From positions 1 to 5,479 of the forward strand of contig CAMWUS010000107.1 of assembly GCA_947177495.1 (NCBI GenBank): DNA of 5,479 nucleotides, in the 5' to 3' direction. The stretch comes from an uncultured Clostridia bacterium. Lineage in GTDB: Bacteria; Bacillota; Clostridia; Christensenellales; Borkfalkiaceae. The translations under genes and the position numbers were made by a program. Positions within the stretch are counted from its first letter, which is position 1, and the number at the start of each line of letters is the position of its first letter. Below the pieces are notes generated by a model. It was not told the origin of the DNA, made no database searches, and worked only from the letters and a program-made list of their open reading frames with translations. Shown one piece after another: positions 1 to 4,502 of this stretch.

Positions 1-1123
1 ACTGTATGTCGTCAATCAAAAGGTAAGCATGTCGATTGCAAACGCGTACGAGTCCTATGCAATGAAGCGGCAATATCCTTTTTACGTGCTGTTCTTGGAT
101 ATCCCGCCCGAAATCGTAGACGTAAACGTGCATCCCAACAAGGCGGATGTGCGCTTTGCGGACAATCAAATTATATACGGTTGCGTTTATTCCGTGATAT
201 CGGCGGTACTTGACGGCAATTCCCGTGCGCTCGAATATCTAGCGGAGGTCCCCAAGGCGGTGCAGATAGAAGAACCGAAGCGGGTGGAAACGGTAGCGGC
301 AAAGCCCGTAACGGCAGCCCCTGCGAAAGCGGAGCCGACAAAAATACCGCAAATGAGCTATGTGCAGGCAAAAAGGGAACTTGCGTTTGACCTTACGCCC
401 GTTAACAAGGGAGCGGAGCCCCGCTTTTTCGAGCCGCAGGAAACGACTACCTTTACGGTACATGCACCGAAAGAGGACGTTTTTGCGGAGAATCAAAAGT
501 ATTTGCGGGAAACCGAGCAGAAAAAGGTAGTGCAGGAAAAAATCGATCCGCAGAATTTGCAGTATAAAGGCGAGCTTTTCCGTACATATCTTATTTACGA
601 GGTGGGCGACAACGCCTATTTTATTGACCAACATGCGGCGCACGAGCGATTGATTTTCAACCGTCTGCAAGCCCGTATGGAGCGGCGCGAGCCGATGTCC
701 CAACCTATGCTTGTGCCTTATATTCTCAATATGAATGCGCAAGAGTTTGCCTTTCTCGAAAAGAATCTTACAATTCTTCGCGATCTTGGCTTCGAAGCGG
801 AGGAATTTGGCGGTACGAGTATTAAAATTTCCGCCGTTCCCGTTGATTTGCAAGCTATCGATTTAGAACGCTTTTTCGGAGATTTGCTCGGTTCCATGGA
901 AAGCTTGCGCGCCATAAAGCTTGCCGATTTACTCAAAGATAAACTTGCAAGCGCAGCTTGCAAGGCCGCAGTGAAAGGCGGCGAATTCCTCACGGAGCAA
1001 GAGGTGCGTGCTCTCATCGAGGAAGCGGAAGGCGATATGGGGCTTAGATGTCCGCACGGGAGACCGGTTGCGGTTAAGATGAAGAAGAGCGAAATCGAAA
1101 AGCTATTTAAGAGGATTGTATGA
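1..1123 (+). CDS. mutL: DNA mismatch repair protein MutL, 3' part (5' end outside window)
   Basis: MutL couples mismatch recognition by MutS to strand incision and removal. The reading frame is open from base 2 with no start needed, so the gene enters from the left; the ATG at 29 is internal. The visible part opens at the end of the N-terminal ATPase/transducer region, with the family motif VNVHPNK at 122-142. A Pro/Ala/Lys/Glu-rich linker of roughly 100 residues follows, then the C-terminal dimerisation/endonuclease domain from about base 560. Metal-site motifs of endonuclease-type MutL are visible: DQHAAHE (626-646), ACKAAVK (956-976), CPHGRP (1049-1066) and the C-terminal FKR. QPMLVP (701-718) matches the position and shape of the beta-clamp binding motif of Bacillus MutL. 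One deviation is Asn (659-661) where DQHA(X)2E(X)4E has its second Glu. The gene overlaps miaA by 4 bases, the usual mutL-miaA arrangement. Identity is very secure. Confidence 0.97.
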   Translation, partial: LYVVNQKVSMSIANAYESYAMKRQYPFYVLFLDIPPEIVDVNVHPNKADVRFADNQIIYGCVYSVISAVLDGNSRALEYLAEVPKAVQIEEPKRVETVAAKPVTAAPAKAEPTKIPQMSYVQAKRELAFDLTPVNKGAEPRFFEPQETTTFTVHAPKEDVFAENQKYLRETEQKKVVQEKIDPQNLQYKGELFRTYLIYEVGDNAYFIDQHAAHERLIFNRLQARMERREPMSQPMLVPYILNMNAQEFAFLEKNLTILRDLGFEAEEFGGTSIKISAVPVDLQAIDLERFFGDLLGSMESLRAIKLADLLKDKLASAACKAAVKGGEFLTEQEVRALIEEAEGDMGLRCPHGRPVAVKMKKSEIEKLFKRIV

Positions 1124-2031
1124 AATTCCTCGTCGTATGCGGGGCAACTGCAAGCGGCAAAACCGCTCTTGCCGTGGAATGCGCCAAACGCTTAAACGGA
1201 GAAATTATTTCCTGCGACGCATTGCTTGTCTACCGTGGGCTGAATATCGGCACGGCAAAACCGAGCGAAGAGGATCGCGGGGGAATTCCTCATTATATGA
1301 TCGACGTGGCGGAACCGACCGAGAATTTTTCCGTAAGCGATTTCGAACGGCTTGCGCTTCCGATTGCCGAGGATATTATAGCGCGGGGGAAAACACCCAT
1401 TCTTTGCGGCGGTACGGGATTTTACATGAATGCGTTACTGTATTCGCACTCGTACGGGAACGTGCCTGCAAATGCGGAAATCCGCGCTCGGTACGAACGC
1501 ATGGCGGACGAGCTTGGGAAGGATGCTCTGTTTGAGCGGCTCAAAGAGGTCGATTCCGAAAGCGCGCAGATTCTACACCCGAACGATACGAAACGCGTAA
1601 TTCGTGCGCTTGAAATTTACGAACAAACGGGGCGCAAAAAGTCCGAACAACAAGACGGCGACGTTCCGCGTTACGACTTTACCGCAGTAGCCTTTGACTA
1701 TTCGAGAGAAGAGCTGTATCGCAGGATTCGCATTCGTGTAGAAGAGATGTTTCGGCGCAGACTTGTGGATGAGGTGAAAGCTCTGCTTGAAAGCGGTGTG
1801 CCCGAAAATGCGCAGTGCATGCAGGGGATTGGCTATAAAGAAGTGGTGGAATGTTTGAAAAACGGCGATTCTCAGAGTACTATGTGTGACATAATCGAGA
1901 AAAACACCCGCCATTACGCCAAAAGACAGTTGACTTTCTTTAAAAGAACAAAAAATTTGAGTTGGATTGTACCGTCTGAAAATGCGGTGCAAGAGGTAAT
2001 TTCGATTTATGAAAGCGGAAGAGCTGATTAA
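1120..2031 (+). CDS. miaA: tRNA dimethylallyltransferase MiaA
   Basis: MiaA transfers a dimethylallyl group from DMAPP to N6 of A37 in tRNAs that read UNN codons, a cytosolic step that stabilises codon-anticodon pairing. The 303-residue length is normal for the family. Visible motifs are the P-loop GATASGKT (residues 8-15, with Ala where Pro is usual), the substrate-binding segment CDALLVYRGLNIGTAKP (32-48, with D33 as the expected catalytic Asp), GGTGFY (97-102), and HPNDTKRVIRALEIYEQTG in the middle of the protein. The C-terminal part contains GIGYKEV and AKRQLTFFKR, both typical of MiaA. The start ATG overlaps the mutL stop (ATGA) and has AAGAGG at 1109-1114, so translation is probably coupled to mutL. 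The residue after D33 is Ala rather than the common Ser. Identity is very secure. Confidence 0.97.
   Translation: MKFLVVCGATASGKTALAVECAKRLNGEIISCDALLVYRGLNIGTAKPSEEDRGGIPHYMIDVAEPTENFSVSDFERLALPIAEDIIARGKTPILCGGTGFYMNALLYSHSYGNVPANAEIRARYERMADELGKDALFERLKEVDSESAQILHPNDTKRVIRALEIYEQTGRKKSEQQDGDVPRYDFTAVAFDYSREELYRRIRIRVEEMFRRRLVDEVKALLESGVPENAQCMQGIGYKEVVECLKNGDSQSTMCDIIEKNTRHYAKRQLTFFKRTKNLSWIVPSENAVQEVISIYESGRAD
1991..1997 (+). promoter_or_regulatory. Ribosome binding site inside miaA for the downstream PLP enzyme
   Basis: AAGAGGT lies within the last codons of miaA, 11 bases before the ATG at 2009. It supports that start, and hence a 23-base overlap with miaA. The spacing is somewhat long, so terminating ribosomes may help initiation (inference). 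Confidence 0.55.
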
Positions 2032-3250
2032 AAATGCGGAAAGCAGTCTTGCTGAAGATTTCCGCCGCATTGACAAAATATCGCTTTTAAATACCGATAA
2101 AGTGTTGGAAGCATTTCGTGAAGAGCGGATTGCGGTTCGTCACTTCGCCGCCACAAACGGCTACGGTTACGGCGACGAGGGGAAGGAAGCGCTTGCAAAG
2201 GTTTATGCGCGTGCATTCGGTGCGGAAAGCGCAGTCGTGTCTCCCGCATTGCTCAGCGGCACGCACGCGATAACGGTAGCGCTCTTCGGCGTGTTGCGCC
2301 CGAACAATCGCGTTTTGTGCATTACGGGAACGCCGTACGATACATTGCGTGGCGTCGTTTACGGAAAGGGAAACGGCTCTCTTGCCGATTTCGGAATTGC
2401 TTTTGATGAAGTGTCCCTTAGCAAAGACGGGGTTGTACAACCTGAGCTCGTTCGTAATGCGCTTGCGAAGAAGAACTATACAATGGTTTATATTCAGCGT
2501 TCGCGCGGGTATGAGCTCCGCGACGCGTTTTCCGTAAACCAAATCGCGGAAATGTGTTCACTCGTCCGTAAAAGCGGGTTTACGGGGTGTATTTTCGTAG
2601 ATAACTGCTACGGGGAGTTTGTTGAAGAAGTTGAGCCCTGTGCGGTCGGCGCCGATTTGATTGCGGGTTCGCTTATTAAAAATCCGGGGGGCGGGCTTGC
2701 TCCTACGGGCGGCTATCTTGCAGGCAAGAAAGAATACATTACCGCTTGCGAAAACCGCTTGACTGCGCCTTCCGTCGGCTCGGAAGTCGGCTCTTACGCG
2801 TACGGCTACAGACTGTTTTATCAGGGGCTGTTTTTGGCACCGCATGCGGTTGCGCAAGCACTCAAAGGGAGCTTACTTATCGGGAAATGTCTGGAGACAC
2901 TGGGCTACGAGAATTTCCCCAAAATCGGGAAAATACCCGCGGACATCACGCGTGCCATTCGTTTCCAAACGGAAGCGGAGCTCACCGATTTTATTTGCAG
3001 TGTGCAGGAATGTTCGCCTATCGATTCCTTTGTGCGTCCCGAGGCTTGGGATATGCCCGGGTATGACTGTAAGGTGATCATGGCGGCAGGTACCTTTGTG
3101 AACGGCGCCACGAGCGAGCTTTCCGCCGACGCGCCTATCCGCAAGCCGTATACCGCTTATTTTCAGGGCGGGCTCAGCTACGAGCATTGCCGCATCGCGT
3201 GCAAACGCATATTAGAAAAACTTCTTGTGCGCCGCGGCGAAAATATTTGA
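2009..3250 (+). CDS. PLP-dependent methionine gamma-lyase-like protein (YnbB / aluminium-resistance family)
   Basis: This is a fold-type I PLP enzyme of the group annotated as methionine gamma-lyase family or aluminium resistance protein (Pfam Met_gamma_lyase; B. subtilis YnbB). Its true substrate is not firmly established, and a cystathionine/methionine C-S lyase role is an inference from homology. At 413 residues it has normal length. The N-terminal segment VLEAFREERIAVRHFAATNGYGYGDEG is typical of the family. VDNCYGEF (residues 197-204) supplies D198, the likely partner of the pyridine nitrogen, and GSLIKNPGGGLAPTGGY supplies K224 (codon 2678-2680), the likely Schiff-base lysine. The C-terminal part has the conserved-looking MAAGTFVNGATSELSADAP and PYTAYFQGGLSYEH. 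It starts inside the end of miaA in another frame, so it probably shares its transcript. In Bacillus the same family lies close downstream of miaA-hfq; here hfq is missing between them. Family assignment is secure, function is not. Confidence 0.92.
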   Translation: MKAEELIKNAESSLAEDFRRIDKISLLNTDKVLEAFREERIAVRHFAATNGYGYGDEGKEALAKVYARAFGAESAVVSPALLSGTHAITVALFGVLRPNNRVLCITGTPYDTLRGVVYGKGNGSLADFGIAFDEVSLSKDGVVQPELVRNALAKKNYTMVYIQRSRGYELRDAFSVNQIAEMCSLVRKSGFTGCIFVDNCYGEFVEEVEPCAVGADLIAGSLIKNPGGGLAPTGGYLAGKKEYITACENRLTAPSVGSEVGSYAYGYRLFYQGLFLAPHAVAQALKGSLLIGKCLETLGYENFPKIGKIPADITRAIRFQTEAELTDFICSVQECSPIDSFVRPEAWDMPGYDCKVIMAAGTFVNGATSELSADAPIRKPYTAYFQGGLSYEHCRIACKRILEKLLVRRGENI

Positions 3251-3268
3251 CAATTTTTGGAAAAACTC

Positions 3269-3297
3269 TTGACACGTCTTTTCTTTTGTGTTATTAT
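3269..3297 (+). promoter_or_regulatory. Strong sigma-A-type promoter for the SPFH-RHH-ABC unit
   Basis: TTGACA at 3269-3274 (perfect -35) is followed by exactly 17 bases and TATTAT at 3292-3297 (one mismatch to TATAAT). The predicted start of transcription is near 3303-3305, about 30 bases before the SPFH start codon. The spacer is T-rich. This is the only consensus-like promoter I noticed in the window, and it sits at the boundary between the housekeeping block and the cassette. Confidence 0.85.
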
Positions 3298-3319
3298 TTT
3301 GATATCAAAATGATATCAT
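3296..3319 (+). promoter_or_regulatory. Putative operator: two tandem GATATC-centred palindromes
   Basis: The first element is a 16-base perfect palindrome, ATTTTGATATCAAAAT, at 3296-3311. The second is a 10-base perfect palindrome, ATGATATCAT, at 3310-3319. Both contain the same 8-base core TGATATCA (3300-3307 and 3311-3318), and the centres are 11 bp apart, one helical turn. The site touches the -10 box and covers the predicted transcription start, so a bound protein should block initiation (inference). Because both cores are self-complementary, they can also pair with each other as an 8-bp hairpin with an AAA loop, although only part of it would be in the transcript. Candidate binders are the adjacent RHH protein or a GntR/YtrA-type repressor outside the window; neither is shown. 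Confidence 0.75.
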
Positions 3320-3320
3320 C

Positions 3321-3327
3321 AAAGGAG
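3321..3327 (+). promoter_or_regulatory. Shine-Dalgarno site of the SPFH gene
   Basis: AAAGGAG lies 7 bases before the ATG at 3335 and immediately after the second operator palindrome. It fixes the SPFH start and indicates efficient translation. Confidence 0.8.
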
Positions 3328-3334
3328 AAGTATT

Positions 3335-4291
3335 ATGGAAAAGAGCGTAAACGGCGTGACTGCTATCGACGAGAAAAGCGCACGCGAAAAGAGCGGCTGG
3401 GCAATGCTTGCCGTAATTTTGACAATGTTCGTCATCGGCATTGTGTGCATGGTGATGGGAATCGTAGCGGGTGACGGAACTTCCGGTTTGCCTGAAGAGC
3501 TCACGGCGTTGATTTTTGCAGCGATTGCCATTTTCATTGTAGCTTGTATTTTAACGGCGGGCTTTAAGCTTTTACAGCCCAACGAAGCATACGTGCTTAC
3601 CCTGTTCGGTAAGTACTACGGTACGCTGAAGCAGGACGGTTTCTTTTGGGTAAATCCGTTTTGTGTTGCGGTAAATCCCGCGCGCTTTTCGGCGGGAGCG
3701 GGCAGAAAGCTTTCTTTGAAAGCAATGACGCTCAACAACGACAAGCAAAAGGTTAACGATGAAGAGGGAAATCCCATTGAAATTTCCGTCGTCGTGATTT
3801 GGAGAATCGTTAATACCGCACGTGCCGTATTTAACGTAGAAAACTACATGGCGTACATTTCCACGCAGTGCGACGCGGCAATCCGCCAAGTGGCGCGGCA
3901 ATATCCTTACGACGTTTCCAACAACGGCGACGAAAAGTCTTTGCGCGGATCCGCACAGGAAATTGCCGACGTGCTTCGCAACGAAATTCAAACACGTGTA
4001 GAAATGGCGGGTATCGATATTTTGGAAGCGCGCATTTCCCACCTTGCTTATTCGCCCGAAATTGCCGCCGCAATGTTGCAACGTCAGCAGGCTTCCGCAA
4101 TCATCGCGGCACGGCAGAAAATCGTAGAAGGCGCGGTTTCCATGGTGCAAATGGCGCTTGCAAAGCTTTCCGACGAGAATATCGTAGAGCTTGATGACGA
4201 GAGAAAGGCGCAAATGGTATCCAACCTCTTGGTAGTGCTTTGCGGCAATAAAGACGCGCAACCCATAGTGAATAGCGGTAGCGTATATTGA
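3335..4291 (+). CDS. SPFH/Band 7 domain membrane protein
   Basis: This 318-residue protein has a short N-terminal tail with several Lys/Arg, then two hydrophobic helices (about residues 22-45 and 56-77) joined by a short acidic loop (46-55). An SPFH domain follows directly (about 78-265), opening with LLQPNEAYVLTLFGKYYGT and continuing through GFFWVNPF. The charged ends suggest a membrane hairpin with the SPFH domain in the cytoplasm (inference). The C-terminal third is rich in Ala, Gln and Glu (AAAMLQRQQASAIIAARQKIVEGA), the helical region by which SPFH proteins usually oligomerise. SPFH proteins (stomatin, prohibitin, flotillin) form large membrane assemblies that organise or protect membrane proteins; the substrate or partner of this branch is unknown to me. 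It is the first gene after a strong operator-covered promoter and is followed 21 bases later by the RHH gene and then an ABC ATPase, which suggests joint work on a membrane transporter or stress response. Confidence 0.93.
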   Translation: MEKSVNGVTAIDEKSAREKSGWAMLAVILTMFVIGIVCMVMGIVAGDGTSGLPEELTALIFAAIAIFIVACILTAGFKLLQPNEAYVLTLFGKYYGTLKQDGFFWVNPFCVAVNPARFSAGAGRKLSLKAMTLNNDKQKVNDEEGNPIEISVVVIWRIVNTARAVFNVENYMAYISTQCDAAIRQVARQYPYDVSNNGDEKSLRGSAQEIADVLRNEIQTRVEMAGIDILEARISHLAYSPEIAAAMLQRQQASAIIAARQKIVEGAVSMVQMALAKLSDENIVELDDERKAQMVSNLLVVLCGNKDAQPIVNSGSVY

Positions 4292-4300
4292 TGCGCCCCA

Positions 4301-4307
4301 GGGAGGT
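4301..4307 (+). promoter_or_regulatory. Shine-Dalgarno site that selects a GTG start
   Basis: GGGAGGT lies 5 bases before the GTG at 4313. An ATG at 4309 is too close to the site and opens only a six-codon frame that stops at TAA, so the GTG in the next frame is the real start of the small RHH gene. Confidence 0.8.
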
Positions 4308-4312
4308 AATGC

Positions 4313-4492
4313 GTGGAGAAAGACGTTAAGCGGCAAGAAAACACAATTAAAAAGCAAGTTCCCCTGCGGCTTTCATCTACGCTGTTTGCGGAACTCAGCC
4401 GATGGGCGGAGGATGATTTCCGCTCGTTGAACGGTCAAATCGAGTATTTATTGACGGAATGCGTCAAACAAAAACGTAAAAAAACCCAATAA
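4313..4492 (+). CDS. Small Arc-type ribbon-helix-helix DNA-binding protein
   Basis: This is a 59-residue protein starting at GTG. After a basic, polar N-terminal tail (residues 1-14) comes the ribbon-helix-helix core: a strand KQVPLRLS (14-21), helix A from about 22 to 35 (STLFAELSRWAEDD), the turn RSLNGQI (37-43), and helix B to about 51. The tail ends in Lys/Arg (QKRKKTQ). The turn RSLNGQI resembles RSVNSEI of phage P22 Arc, and the alternation of residues in the strand fits the DNA-reading ribbon of a dimer. It should bind short palindromic DNA as a dimer or dimer of dimers, making it a candidate autoregulator of this operon through the tandem palindromes at 3296-3319 (inference). It could instead be the DNA-binding half of a toxin-antitoxin pair, but no toxin gene is adjacent. 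It lies between the SPFH gene (21-base gap) and the ABC gene (10-base gap). Confidence 0.9.
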   Translation: MEKDVKRQENTIKKQVPLRLSSTLFAELSRWAEDDFRSLNGQIEYLLTECVKQKRKKTQ

Positions 4493-4497
4493 GGAGG
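4491..4497 (+). promoter_or_regulatory. Shine-Dalgarno site of the extended ABC ATPase gene
   Basis: AAGGAGG overlaps the TAA of the RHH gene and lies 5 bases before the ATG at 4503. It is near-perfect and is the main reason to accept that the low-complexity N-terminal extension is translated rather than being an untranslated leader. Confidence 0.85.
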
Positions 4498-4502
4498 AGA
4501 GT

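Noticed and set aside
29..31. ATG as the start of mutL
   Set aside because: The frame is open upstream to the window edge, and the residues before it (LYVVNQKVS) match the continuing MutL N-terminal domain, so it is an internal Met.
239..853. 204-codon minus-strand open frame across mutL
   Set aside because: It lies wholly opposite the well-supported MutL coding frame, encodes a Arg/Leu/His/Phe-rich sequence with no motif, and has no promoter or RBS that I can see.
3247..3252. A second TTGACA upstream of the main promoter
   Set aside because: It includes the stop codon of the PLP enzyme, and no -10-like hexamer lies 16-18 bases downstream, so it is probably chance in AT-rich sequence.
3251..3268. 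Possible terminator after the PLP enzyme gene
   Set aside because: The stretch is A/T-rich but has no GC-rich stem followed by a T-run. Read-through from the upstream genes into the cassette remains possible.
4309..4329. ATG start for the small gene after the SPFH gene
   Set aside because: This frame reads only six codons before TAA. The GTG at 4313 opens the 59-residue RHH frame with better spacing to the ribosome binding site.
3572..4357. 261-codon minus-strand open frame opposite the SPFH gene
   Set aside because: It is a shadow of the SPFH reading frame, Cys/His/Arg-rich and without recognisable motifs. It also runs across the RHH start region.
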